Source of the DNA: Gemmatimonadota bacterium
GTDB lineage: Bacteria > JAAXHH01
DNA length: 64,000 bases
Direction of reading: 5' to 3'
Assembly: GCA_009838645.1 (NCBI GenBank)
Contig: VXRC01000002.1
Coordinates: 95,291-159,290 of the forward strand
The notes below the pieces were generated by a model that had not been told where the DNA came from, made no database searches, and saw only the letters and a program-made list of their open reading frames with translations. Shown here in pieces: positions 25,104 through 33,713 of this stretch. A program made the position numbers and the translations under genes. Every line of letters starts with the position of its first letter. The first letter of the stretch is position 1.

Positions 25104-26726
25104 ATGGTGACCGGTTCAACCCGAACACACACCTGCGCGGAAGTCATCGCGCGGACCCTTCACGAAACCGGCGTCCGATTCGCTTTCGGGCATCCCGGTG
25201 GTGAAGTGCTTGAACTGATCGACGCACTGGAACGAACGGGAATCCGGTTCGTCCTGACCGGACACGAGTCCACGGCGGCCTTCATGGCGGCGGCCACGGG
25301 ACGCCTGACCGGTACCCCGGGGGTCTGCGTGGCGACTCTGGGACCCGGTGCGTGCAACCTGGTGCTCGGCGTGGGGACCGCCTACCTGGACCGCGACTCC
25401 GTCCTGGCCATTTCGGCGCGGACGTCGACGGAAAGGCACCACCGGAGCAACAAGCAGAACCTGCCGCTGATCGACCTCTTCACCCCTATCACCCGGTGGT
25501 CCGTCGACCTCGAAGGCGCGGACGTCGAGGACACCGTGAAAACCGCCCTCTCCGTCGCGGCGGGGCCGCCACGAGGCCCGGTATACCTCTCGCTACCGTC
25601 GGACGTGGCGGGAAAACCGGCCATCGGCCACGGGACGTTGCATTCACCGCTCCCTCCCCCCGCGGACGAATCGGATCTACCCCGCATCCTGTCCGCATTG
25701 AACGCCGCCGAAAGACCCGTCGCCGTAGTCGGCATCGCCATGGACGCGGCCAGGGACGCGCCGGCCGTCCGGCGTTTCCTGCGCGATACCGGCCTGCCCT
25801 ATGCGACGACCGTGCAGGCGAAGGGGACCGCCGATGAACTCGGAGACGGATTCCTGGGCGCGATCGCGCCGGCCGCCGGTGAAGACCGGATCATCGAATG
25901 GCTGCAGCGAAGCGACTGCGTGCTGGGAATCGGCTTCGATCCGGTGGAGGTCTCCCGGCTCTGGCATTTCGACGCGCCGCTGCAGATCGTCGCCAACGCC
26001 CCCGTGGGATTCGGCACCTATACGCCGCCGGCGGCCTGTGTGGGCGACGTGTCCGCCCTCCTTGGCCGCATCGCGGAAGGATACCGCGGGCGATGCCTCT
26101 GGACGGCCGACGATATACGATATCTTAGGGTCCGGGTCGACGCGGTCTATCATCCGTCGTCAGAGGGGGGACCGGACGGCATGTCGCCCTACCACCTGGT
26201 AAGCGCCCTGCGGGACGCGCTCCCGGAAGACGCCGTCGTCTCCTCGGACGTGGGTGCGCACAAAAATGTAATGGGACAGCGCTGGCGGACGCCGGAACCG
26301 GGCGTTTTCCTCATGTCCAACGGCCTTTCTTCCATGGGTTACGGGGTAGGCGCGGCCATGGGAGCGGCCATGGCCGCGCCCGACCGACCGGTGGCGGCGA
26401 TTACGGGAGACGGCGCCTTCGCCATGATGGTCCAGGAACTCGAGACGATCAGGAGAACCGGTATCGCGCCGTTGATCGTCGTCCTGTACGACGCGTCGCT
26501 GGCGGTCATCAAGATCGCCCAGCAGGCCAGGAAACTCCCCGTGTCCGGGGTCGACTTCGCACCAGTGGACTGGGTGAAGGTCGCCGAAGGTTTCGGAATC
26601 GCCGCGGAGGCCGTAGATACCCCGGACGAAGCCCGCGACGCCGTTGCGCGGTGGGTGCGTCGTCGGGATGCGCGGGTCCTGGTCGCCCGGGTGGACGAGC
26701 GGCTCTACACCGGGTTGAAGTACTGA
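25104..26726 (+). CDS. ThDP-dependent decarboxylase/synthase of the acetolactate synthase family
   Basis: 540 residues with the three-domain ThDP fold. The activating glutamate is Glu55 (GHESTAAFMA). The cofactor pocket contains GDGAFAMMVQELETIRRTG. About 27 residues later the usual Asn that binds Mg2+ is replaced by Asp (LYDASLAVI). Middle-domain features GDVSALLGRIAEGYRGR and a C-terminal SVGAHKNV-like stretch support the family. Substrate is unknown; phosphono- or sulfopyruvate-type decarboxylases are possible by the look of GHPGGEVLELID. Its ATG follows the DUF4340 stop with no gap, so it is in the exporter operon although its reaction has no obvious tie to export. Confidence 0.82.
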   Translation: MVTGSTRTHTCAEVIARTLHETGVRFAFGHPGGEVLELIDALERTGIRFVLTGHESTAAFMAAATGRLTGTPGVCVATLGPGACNLVLGVGTAYLDRDSVLAISARTSTERHHRSNKQNLPLIDLFTPITRWSVDLEGADVEDTVKTALSVAAGPPRGPVYLSLPSDVAGKPAIGHGTLHSPLPPPADESDLPRILSALNAAERPVAVVGIAMDAARDAPAVRRFLRDTGLPYATTVQAKGTADELGDGFLGAIAPAAGEDRIIEWLQRSDCVLGIGFDPVEVSRLWHFDAPLQIVANAPVGFGTYTPPAACVGDVSALLGRIAEGYRGRCLWTADDIRYLRVRVDAVYHPSSEGGPDGMSPYHLVSALRDALPEDAVVSSDVGAHKNVMGQRWRTPEPGVFLMSNGLSSMGYGVGAAMGAAMAAPDRPVAAITGDGAFAMMVQELETIRRTGIAPLIVVLYDASLAVIKIAQQARKLPVSGVDFAPVDWVKVAEGFGIAAEAVDTPDEARDAVARWVRRRDARVLVARVDERLYTGLKY

Positions 26727-26916
26727 TTTTACCGGTACTCGGGAGGATCCGTATTTCCGATGCCGCGGTACGGAAGATCATCCGTGGCGCAGCGAAAAAA
26801 AACGTGGCGCTGAAGCGCCCTGTCGGTATATTGAACCCGCCTGTACGGACCCGGTCCACCACCGGTCCGGACCGCCATCCCACCACGCAACGGACACCGG
26901 GAGAGAAACTGCATCT

Positions 26917-28179
26917 ATGGGGGGCGACCTTACCCTGTATCTGGCCGTAGCGCTCGGGCTGTACATGGCCTTCTCCATCGGCGCGAACGACGTGGCCAAC
27001 GCCATGGGAACCTCGGTGGGTTCCAAGGCGCTCACGATCAAGCAGGCCATCCTGATTGCCGGTGTGCTCGAATTCCTCGGGGCCTTCCTGGTGGGAGGCC
27101 AGGTCACCAAAACCGTTCGGGGAGGCATACTGGACCCCCAGATTTCGGCGGCCGCGCCGGAGCTCATCGTGTACGGCATGCTCGCGGCGCTCATGGCCGC
27201 GGGTACGTGGCTCGTAGTCGCATCCAGGCTGGGATGGCCGGTGTCGACCACCCATTCGATCGTGGGCGCCATCGCGGGCTTCGGCATCGTCGCCTTCGGT
27301 TTCAACGTCGTACAGTGGGAACAACTGACCCAGATCGTCGCATCCTGGGTCGTCTCGCCGCTGCTGTGCGGCGTCCTGGCCTACCTGATCTTCAGCGCGA
27401 TCAAATGGACGATCCTCCGCCATCCGGATCCGGTGCGGCGGACTCGGAAATGGGCGCCGCTCTATATCTTCAGCGTCGTCATCGTCATCTCGCTCGTCAC
27501 CCTGTTCAAGGGACTGCAGAACATCGACCTGGATCTCACGCTCGCCGAGTCACTCCTCTGGTCCGGCATTTTGGGAATCTTCGCGGTGATCGCCGGCCAC
27601 TTCCTGCTCGGGATGATCGGTAACCGGTCGAGCACCGAAACCGTGGACGCGTCGTCCGGCAGTGGCCAGATGGCCGTGGTCGAGAAGATGTTCGGCGTGC
27701 TCCAGATCATGAGCGCTTGCGCCGTGGCCTTCGCCCACGGGTCCAACGACGTGGCGAACGCCATCGGACCGCTGGCGGCCGTGGTGAACATCAGCCAGTC
27801 CGGCGTGGTCAACCCCGAGTCGCCGGTGCCCAGCTGGCTCCTCCTTGTCGGCGGTATCGGTATCGTCATCGGCCTGGCGACCATGGGCTACCGCGTCATG
27901 GCGACCATCGGTACCAAGATCACGGAACTGACGCCCACCCGGGGATACTCGGCCGAATTCGCCGCGGCCATCACCATCGTCCTGGCCAGCCGCCTCGGAC
28001 TGCCCATCTCGACGACCCAGACTCTGGTCGGCGGGGTCATGGGCGTGGGACTCGCACAGGGCGTCAAGGCCCTGGACCTGAGTATCCTGGGCCGGATCGC
28101 GGCGTCCTGGATCATCACCGTTCCCGTCGGTGCCCTGCTGGCGATCGTCTTCTTCTACGTTTTCCGGGCCATACTTTAA
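26917..28179 (+). CDS. PiT-family inorganic phosphate transporter
   Basis: 420 residues, about ten to twelve helices in two homologous halves. The duplicated signature is present twice: GANDVANAMGTSVGSKALT near the N-terminus and GSNDVANAIGPLAAVV in the second half, each with the PiT GxNDVxN core. The second half also has STTQTLVGGVMGVGLAQG. It should import phosphate (or sulfate) by cation symport across the inner membrane. A 190-bp gap separates it from the ThDP enzyme gene, with an AT-rich TATATT (26825 region) that may be part of a promoter. A CPBP protease gene follows 20 bp downstream. Confidence 0.93.
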   Translation: MGGDLTLYLAVALGLYMAFSIGANDVANAMGTSVGSKALTIKQAILIAGVLEFLGAFLVGGQVTKTVRGGILDPQISAAAPELIVYGMLAALMAAGTWLVVASRLGWPVSTTHSIVGAIAGFGIVAFGFNVVQWEQLTQIVASWVVSPLLCGVLAYLIFSAIKWTILRHPDPVRRTRKWAPLYIFSVVIVISLVTLFKGLQNIDLDLTLAESLLWSGILGIFAVIAGHFLLGMIGNRSSTETVDASSGSGQMAVVEKMFGVLQIMSACAVAFAHGSNDVANAIGPLAAVVNISQSGVVNPESPVPSWLLLVGGIGIVIGLATMGYRVMATIGTKITELTPTRGYSAEFAAAITIVLASRLGLPISTTQTLVGGVMGVGLAQGVKALDLSILGRIAASWIITVPVGALLAIVFFYVFRAIL

Positions 28180-28199
28180 ACCTGCGCCGGAATCCCCGC

Positions 28200-28961
28200 A
28201 TGAAAGAACCCCCTCTGGACGCCGTCGGGCCTGAGGAGATCCATCCGCCGCCTCGACTCGGATTCACCCTCCTTTCCACCGCGCTGGTACTGGGCGCCTA
28301 CCTGGTATTGCAGGTCGCCGTGACGTTCGTCCTGATAGCCGGGCTGGAACTGGATCCAACGGAACGCATGGGCGACTTGATCGCCCTGGGCGTAATCCTC
28401 TCCGCCATACCCTGTACGTTCTTCCTGATGCTCATCCTGGACCGCGGCGGCCGCGCGCGGGGCATGGACCCACGAACCTGGCTGGCACTCCGGCCGGTCC
28501 GGGGCACGACCATGCTCGGTTGGGTGGTATTCGCCTTCGTGCTGCTTCAGCTTGCCGACCTGGTCACCGTGGAACTCGGACGGTCGCCGGTACCGCCGGT
28601 CATGGAGACGATCATCGAGACGACCCGGTACACGGCGCTGCTCTGGTTCGCGCTCGTGATCGCCGCGCCGGTCTTCGAAGAGGTGCTGTTCAGGGGGTTC
28701 CTTTACGAGGGGCTTCGGCGGACGAAGATAGGCGCCGGGGGAACGATCGTCGTCACCACGCTGCTCTGGACGCTGCTGCACGTCGCCCAGTACGACCATT
28801 ACTTCCTGACGCTGATCGCCCTGATCGGCATCCTGCTCGGCATCGCTCGCGAGCGTACCGGTTCGCTGTACGTCCCCCTCGCCATCCACGGGGTGAACAA
28901 TCTGCTCAGCACACTGCAGATGACGGCAGAACGGGACACGCTCGTCAATGCGTTGTTTTAA
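28200..28961 (+). CDS. CPBP-family intramembrane metalloprotease
   Basis: 253 residues and seven to eight helices. The family motifs are EEVLFRGFLYEGLRR (EExxxR), the first His in LLWTLLHVAQYDHYF, and the third motif HGVNNLL, forming the membrane metal site of CAAX-type/Abi proteases. Substrates cannot be predicted; roles range from prenyl-protein processing to bacteriocin immunity. The ATG at 28200 is preferred because the long in-frame extension back into the PiT gene has no conserved residues. It is convergent with a 58-residue minus-strand gene. Confidence 0.88.
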   Translation: MKEPPLDAVGPEEIHPPPRLGFTLLSTALVLGAYLVLQVAVTFVLIAGLELDPTERMGDLIALGVILSAIPCTFFLMLILDRGGRARGMDPRTWLALRPVRGTTMLGWVVFAFVLLQLADLVTVELGRSPVPPVMETIIETTRYTALLWFALVIAAPVFEEVLFRGFLYEGLRRTKIGAGGTIVVTTLLWTLLHVAQYDHYFLTLIALIGILLGIARERTGSLYVPLAIHGVNNLLSTLQMTAERDTLVNALF

Positions 28962-29021
28962 AGATGATACGCTACGTGCGGTGGAGGTGGGGATTCCGCG
29001 GTGTACGGACCAGGTTCAGAC

Positions 29022-29198
29022 TCAGACGCCGAGGGCTTTCTTGTTCTCGGGGGTCAGCCTGGTCAGCGTGCGTTTGAACTTGTAGTGGCCCTCTTCGGAC
29101 TTGACGGGTTTGACCAGCAGTACGGTCTGGACTTCGTCTTCCTGGTTCTTATCGCTTCCCTTGGCCATCTTGGCCGCAAAGCTTCTGTCCTTAGCCAT
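29022..29198 (-). CDS. Conserved-looking 58-residue basic protein of unknown function
   Basis: A short gene with a strong ribosome site (GGGAGGAA, eight bases before ATG). It reads MAKDRSFAAKMAKGSDKN, then EDEVQTVLLVKPVK, EEGHYKFKRTLTRL and TPENKKALGV. It is highly charged, has no signal peptide or Cys, and one central beta-like strand. I do not recognise it. The longer in-frame ORF upstream begins in a repeat (His-Arg) and has no ribosome site. A soluble cytoplasmic, possibly nucleic-acid-binding role would suit the composition, but that is a guess. Confidence 0.62.
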   Translation of the reverse strand: MAKDRSFAAKMAKGSDKNQEDEVQTVLLVKPVKSEEGHYKFKRTLTRLTPENKKALGV

Positions 29199-29581
29199 TT
29201 CCGTTTCCTCCCAAACCAGGCATTTCAGCCTTTTCGCCGCGGTTACTCTGATTACTGTTCGACATCCTGCAATGTCCAATCTAACGACTCTGTCCTGCAA
29301 AAGCAACTTGAACCGGTCCATCCCTTCCCGGTGCCGGTGGCGGTGGCGGTGCCGGTGGCGGTGCGTTACGGTGCCGGTGCGTTTAAACATATAATTCTCA
29401 TAGAATACTCACAGAAAAATCATGCATTTTGATAATCAAATAGTTATATTTTTTAATCAGACCTGCCGATCTTGCCCCTACATCGATGTCCGTATCCGTC
29501 CTTCGCCGGTTAAAGTGCACGCATGCCTATAGCAGAACAGACATCCTTGCACCCGGCAACCTCAACAAAGGGAGAATGTAG
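29199..29581. other. 383-bp divergent interval with hexamer repeat and AT-rich tract
   Basis: Holds the leader of the 58-residue gene, a run of cggtgc/cggtgg hexamers (29329-29364), and an AT-rich stretch (29385-29460) with tataat-like boxes and a small palindrome TTGAT-A-ATCAA. The AT-rich stretch is the likely promoter region of the TonB receptor that starts at 29582, but several -10 candidates compete and I cannot choose one. No tRNA or small gene is visible. Confidence 0.6.
29329..29364. repeat. Hexamer tandem repeat
   Basis: Six contiguous hexamers of the form cggtgc or cggtgg, with two more after a short interruption (to 29382). It lies in the non-coding divergent interval next to the AT-rich tract. 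Confidence 0.85.
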
Positions 29582-32230
29582 ATGCAATGTATAACCAGTA
29601 ACAAACCAGCGACGCACGTCCTGCGCTCCGTCGCGGTGTTTTGTTTCATGGTGACATTTCTCGTGTTCACCGCGCAGCGGACCCTGGCGCAGGAGGCCTC
29701 CGAAGAGACGGCACCCGGTGAAGAACAGTCCACTTCGACCGAGCAGCAATTACCCGAATTGCCCATCGTGCTGGAAGAGGAACTGGAAAGCATGACGGTG
29801 GTCGGAGCGCGGACACAGCCCCGGACCATCACCGAGTCCACCGTACCCATCGACGTGATTCAAGTCGAGGAATTCATCCAGCAGGGCGGTTCGGACCTGG
29901 CCGACCTGATGCGGAACGTCGTTCCCTCCTACAACGTCAATACCCAGCCGATCAGCGACGCGGGCACGATCGTCCGGCCCGCCAATCTGCGCAGCCTGGC
30001 GCCCGACCAGGTGCTGGTCCTCGTCAACGGCAAGCGTCGGCACCGCGGCGCCGTGATCAACTGGTATGCGAACGCCGTGGCCGAAGGCGCGCAGGGCCCC
30101 GACCTGGCCGCGATTCCATCCATTGCGCTCGAAAGGGTGGAAGTCCTGCGGGACGGCGCTTCGGCACAGTACGGTTCCGATGCCATCGCGGGGGTGCTGA
30201 ACTTCCAGCTCAAGGACAACTACGACGGATTCAACCTGGAGACCAAGGTCGGCAGCTTCCAGGACGGTTCCGGCAGGTTTCTCGGCGACGGGGAGCTTTT
30301 CCTGATCGCGGGTAATGTAGGCGTGGGCCACGAAGATGCGTGGCTCAGCCTCAGCGCGGAATACGGCAACTCCAGCGAATCGGTCCGTTCGGTGCAGACG
30401 GCTTCCGGCCGGGCCCTGATCGCGGCCGGCAATCTCGAAATCGCCAATCCCGAGACCTTCTGGGGCCAGCCCTTTGTACGGGACGACCTGAAGATCTTCG
30501 CGAACTTCGGCGCGGCGATAGGGGATGACCTCGAGTTCTTCGGCCACGCCAACTACGCCAGCAAGGAAGTCGACGGCGGGTTTTACTTCCGCAATCCGCA
30601 CACCCGCGGCGGCGTGTACCAGGGCCCCGTGGTGACCATCGACGGCGTGGACCGGGCTACGCTGCTGGTCGGCGACCTGGACGGCGTGGGCCAGGGCAGT
30701 GAATGCGCGCCGGTGCCCATCATCAACGACCGGCCGGACCAGGAAGCCTGGCTGCGCGTTCGCGACGATCCCAACTGCTTCTCGTTCCTGAAGATGTTTC
30801 CCGGAGGATTCACCCCCCGGTTCGGCGCTTTCGCGTCGGACGAGTCCGTGGTGCTGGGCATCAGGGGACGGGCAGCGACCTTGCTGCGCTGGGAACTGAG
30901 CGCGGCGTACGGACGGAACGAGGCCGACTACTTCATTTACAATACGGTCAACGCCTCCATGGGTCCCGACACCCCGACCTACTTCGATCCGGGCTCCTAT
31001 GTCCAGTCCGAAGTCAACCTGAACTTCGACATGACCTACCCGGTCGGCAACAACCTGGTCCTGGCCGCCGGCCTCGAAAGACGGACCGAGACCTTCGGGC
31101 TCGTGGAAGGCCAGATCGAGTCCTACCTGATCGGCCAGCCCCTCGCCAGCCAGGGATTCACGCCGGCTACCAATGGTTTCGCGGGATTCAGCAAGGTCGC
31201 CGCGGGTGAATGGGACCGTTCCAACAACGCGATCTACCTGGAAGGCGGACTCACGCCCACGGACCGGTGGCTGCTCGACCTGGCCGTGCGTGCCGAGGAT
31301 TTCGAAGATTTCGGTACGACCACCAACTACAAGGTGGCCACGAACTTCAGCCTTACCGAAGAAGTGAAACTGCGCGGCAGCGCCAGCACGGGTTTCAGGG
31401 CGCCGACGCCCGGCCAGCAGAACGCCTTCAACATCACGACGGAGTTCGACCTGGAACTGAACGACCTGGTGAACAACGGTACGGTGCCTTCCAACAGCCG
31501 CGCGGCCGAGTTGAAGGGCGGCAAACCGCTCGACGCGGAGAAATCCGTGAATATCTCCGCGGGCCTCGTCTTCGATCTGGGCACCGTGAGCGCCACCATC
31601 GATTATTTCGATATCCGGGTGCGCGACCGGCTGACGGTCTCACAGAATTTCGAGCTCACTGACGAGGAGAGAGCCCAGTTGATCGCCGAAGGCATCACCA
31701 GCGCGGCGGGATTGCAGGGGTTTCAGTTCTTCACCAATGATTTCGACTCCGCCAACCGGGGCATCGATGTCGTGGTTTCGGCGCCGGTGGGGACGGGTAC
31801 GATGAGCCTGGCCTACAACTACACAAGTTCCGAAGTCACCGATCACAATCCGGAAATCCTGGATGCCACGCAGATCAAGGCGCTGGAGGAGGGACTCCCA
31901 AGGCAGCGCGGCAATCTGACGCTGACCCAGTCCCTGGCCGATAACTGGAACGCCCTGGGTCGGGCCAGCTACTACGGTACCTGGTACGATTTCCGCGATG
32001 GCGAGACCTATGACGGCAGGATCCTGGTGGATCTGGAGAGCACCGTACGCTTCAACGACGATCGGTCCAGGATTACTGTTGGCGCGCAGAACATCCTGAA
32101 CACCTATCCGGACGAGAATCCGCATGCCGCCGGAGGCCCCTCGGGAGGACCCGGCAACAAGTACAGCCAGTACAGTCCGTTTGGGTTCAGCGGCGCATTC
32201 TGGTACGTCAAGTATGGCTTCTCGCTCTAG
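29582..32230 (+). CDS. TonB-dependent receptor (single copy, different type)
   Basis: 882 residues, preceded by a GGGAG ribosome site. Signal peptide to about residue 36 (VFTAQRTLAQ), then a TonB-box-like stretch (ESMTVVGART), a plug (TVPIDVIQVEEFIQQGGSDLADLMRNVVPSYNV, ALERVEVLRDGASAQYGSDAIAGVLNF) and a barrel ending in the aromatic GFSL. It lacks the carboxypeptidase-like N-terminal domain of the other two receptors in this window and is clearly not a third copy of them. The plug wording (LVLVNGKRRHRGAVINWYANAV) is of the type common in receptors annotated for organic substrates. Substrate unknown. It is followed by a good terminator. Confidence 0.92.
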   Translation: MQCITSNKPATHVLRSVAVFCFMVTFLVFTAQRTLAQEASEETAPGEEQSTSTEQQLPELPIVLEEELESMTVVGARTQPRTITESTVPIDVIQVEEFIQQGGSDLADLMRNVVPSYNVNTQPISDAGTIVRPANLRSLAPDQVLVLVNGKRRHRGAVINWYANAVAEGAQGPDLAAIPSIALERVEVLRDGASAQYGSDAIAGVLNFQLKDNYDGFNLETKVGSFQDGSGRFLGDGELFLIAGNVGVGHEDAWLSLSAEYGNSSESVRSVQTASGRALIAAGNLEIANPETFWGQPFVRDDLKIFANFGAAIGDDLEFFGHANYASKEVDGGFYFRNPHTRGGVYQGPVVTIDGVDRATLLVGDLDGVGQGSECAPVPIINDRPDQEAWLRVRDDPNCFSFLKMFPGGFTPRFGAFASDESVVLGIRGRAATLLRWELSAAYGRNEADYFIYNTVNASMGPDTPTYFDPGSYVQSEVNLNFDMTYPVGNNLVLAAGLERRTETFGLVEGQIESYLIGQPLASQGFTPATNGFAGFSKVAAGEWDRSNNAIYLEGGLTPTDRWLLDLAVRAEDFEDFGTTTNYKVATNFSLTEEVKLRGSASTGFRAPTPGQQNAFNITTEFDLELNDLVNNGTVPSNSRAAELKGGKPLDAEKSVNISAGLVFDLGTVSATIDYFDIRVRDRLTVSQNFELTDEERAQLIAEGITSAAGLQGFQFFTNDFDSANRGIDVVVSAPVGTGTMSLAYNYTSSEVTDHNPEILDATQIKALEEGLPRQRGNLTLTQSLADNWNALGRASYYGTWYDFRDGETYDGRILVDLESTVRFNDDRSRITVGAQNILNTYPDENPHAAGGPSGGPGNKYSQYSPFGFSGAFWYVKYGFSL

Positions 32231-32328
32231 GTACGGCTTCTCGCCCTGATCACCACGGGTCGGCTGCAGGATCGTACCATCGCCTTTGGCGCAGCAGCTT
32301 TCCGCAACTGACATCAACGCCTTTAACT

Positions 32329-32369
32329 ACGCCCCGGGATCGGCAGGTTCCGGGGCGTTTCTTTTTTCC
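32329..32369 (+). terminator. Rho-independent terminator after the TonB receptor
   Basis: A perfect 9-bp stem (acgccccgg at 32329-32337, ccggggcgt at 32350-32358), a 12-nt loop and a T-rich tail (ttctttttt). It lies about 100 bp after the receptor stop. Confidence 0.85.
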
Positions 32370-32456
32370 AGGCGGTCCGGGACGACTATTCAATAGACAA
32401 TGGGGGCCTCCCGCCGTATCTTGGTCCGGTTCACAGGGGCTAACCGGAGTGGCTGC

Positions 32457-33599
32457 ATGACTGCGCAAATGACACGGGGAAAAGTCAAAAACCAGGCCAA
32501 TCGGAAGACGGAAGGCGGGAAGACCGGAGTCGGGAAGCCCGAAGGCAGGAAACCCGAACTGAGAGGCCTTACCCTGCCCGAGATCTCCCGGATCGTCGCC
32601 GAGATGAACGAACCGGCGTACCGGGCGGGGCAAATCGCCTCGTGGGTGTACAAGAAGGCCGCGGGTTCCTTCGAAGAGATGACCAACCTGTCCAAGTCGT
32701 TGCGGACCGAACTGGCCGACCGTGCGTGCCTGAACCCCATGACCCCCATCCGGAGGTCGAAGTCCCGTCACGGACCGACCACGAAATACCTGTTCGAACT
32801 CCAGGACGGCCAGAAGGTGGAAACGGTGCTGATCGGCGGGTCGCGGCGCAATACGCTCTGCATCTCCACGCAGGTGGGATGCGCCATCGGCTGCCGGTTC
32901 TGCGCGAGTGGGCTCGAGGGTCTCGTGCGAAACATGACGTCGGCCGAAATCGTCGACCAGGTCGTGCAGGTAAAGAAGCAGGTCATGCTGGCCGGCGATG
33001 CCCGTCCCATCAACAACATCGTCGTCATGGGCATGGGGGAACCGCTGGCGAATTACCGACCGGTGCTCAGGGCCGTACGAATCATCAACGCCGACTGGGG
33101 GCTTGGTATCGGCGCCCGCAAAATCACACTGTCCACAAGCGGACTGGTACCGAAGATCTACCAACTGGCCGAAGAGAAGATCCAGTTCGAGCTGTCCGTT
33201 TCACTCCATGCCGCCGACGACCGGACGCGGACCTCGATCGTCCCGATCAACCGGCGTTATCCGCTCAAGCAGCTCATGAGGGCCTGCCGCCATTACACCG
33301 GGACCACCGACCGCATCATTACCTACGAATACGTCCTGCTCAAGGGCGTAAACGACCGGTTCCAGGACGCGGAGAACCTCGTAAAGCTGTTGAAAAAGGA
33401 CAAGTGCAAGCTTAACCTCATTCCCTATAACCCGGTACAGGGCCTGCCCTACGAGACGCCCGACGAACACCGGCGTACGGCCTTCGCGAATGCGTTGCGG
33501 GCGGGTGGACTGCAGTTGACCATTCGCCGGGAGCGCGGACGGGACATCGACGCGGCCTGTGGACAACTGCGCCTCGCCGAATCCCGCAGATCCGGTTGA
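32457..33599 (+). CDS. rlmN: RlmN-type radical-SAM 23S rRNA/tRNA adenine-C2 methyltransferase
   Basis: 380 residues. The radical-SAM cluster motif CAIGCRFC (CxxxCxxC) is followed by VVMGMGEPLANY and the SAM-binding STSGLVP. The C-terminal DIDAACGQL carries the second catalytic cysteine, and the first methyl-carrying Cys pattern of RlmN is thus complete. The enzyme methylates A2503 of 23S rRNA and a tRNA adenine. The ATG at 32457 has CGGAG eight bases upstream; the N-terminal ~25 residues are a Lys/Gly-rich, repeat-like extension (NRKTEGGKTGVGKPEGRKPE) not usual for the family. Two glycosyltransferase genes follow on the same strand. Confidence 0.93.
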   Translation: MTAQMTRGKVKNQANRKTEGGKTGVGKPEGRKPELRGLTLPEISRIVAEMNEPAYRAGQIASWVYKKAAGSFEEMTNLSKSLRTELADRACLNPMTPIRRSKSRHGPTTKYLFELQDGQKVETVLIGGSRRNTLCISTQVGCAIGCRFCASGLEGLVRNMTSAEIVDQVVQVKKQVMLAGDARPINNIVVMGMGEPLANYRPVLRAVRIINADWGLGIGARKITLSTSGLVPKIYQLAEEKIQFELSVSLHAADDRTRTSIVPINRRYPLKQLMRACRHYTGTTDRIITYEYVLLKGVNDRFQDAENLVKLLKKDKCKLNLIPYNPVQGLPYETPDEHRRTAFANALRAGGLQLTIRRERGRDIDAACGQLRLAESRRSG

Positions 33600-33660
33600 C
33601 CGTTGCCTGGTGCGGGCAAGCGGCCGGGCGGGCGACGCAATGCGGAATTCCGTCGCGGGC

Positions 33661-33704
33661 AGGCGGCCGGGCGGACCAGGCGGCCGGGCGGACCAGGCGG
33701 CCGG
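33661..33704. repeat. 17-bp tandem repeat abutting the ribosome site of a GT9 gene
   Basis: Two identical 17-bp units (aggcggccgggcggacc) and a 10-base partial copy. The last copy runs straight into ccggagaaacacc, so the final repeat contributes the GGAG ribosome site of the following ATG. The unit is not a multiple of three, consistent with non-coding DNA. Confidence 0.85.
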
Positions 33705-33713
33705 AGAAACACC

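Noticed and set aside
26794..26819. Hairpin ggcgc-tgaa-gcgcc next to an A-run (terminator on the minus strand)
   Set aside because: No minus-strand gene lies upstream of it for such a terminator to serve; the stem is only five base pairs.
27717..28199. Upstream extension of the CPBP protease ORF into the PiT gene
   Set aside because: Arg/Gly/His-rich out-of-frame translation of a real gene; the membrane protein begins at the ATG at 28200.
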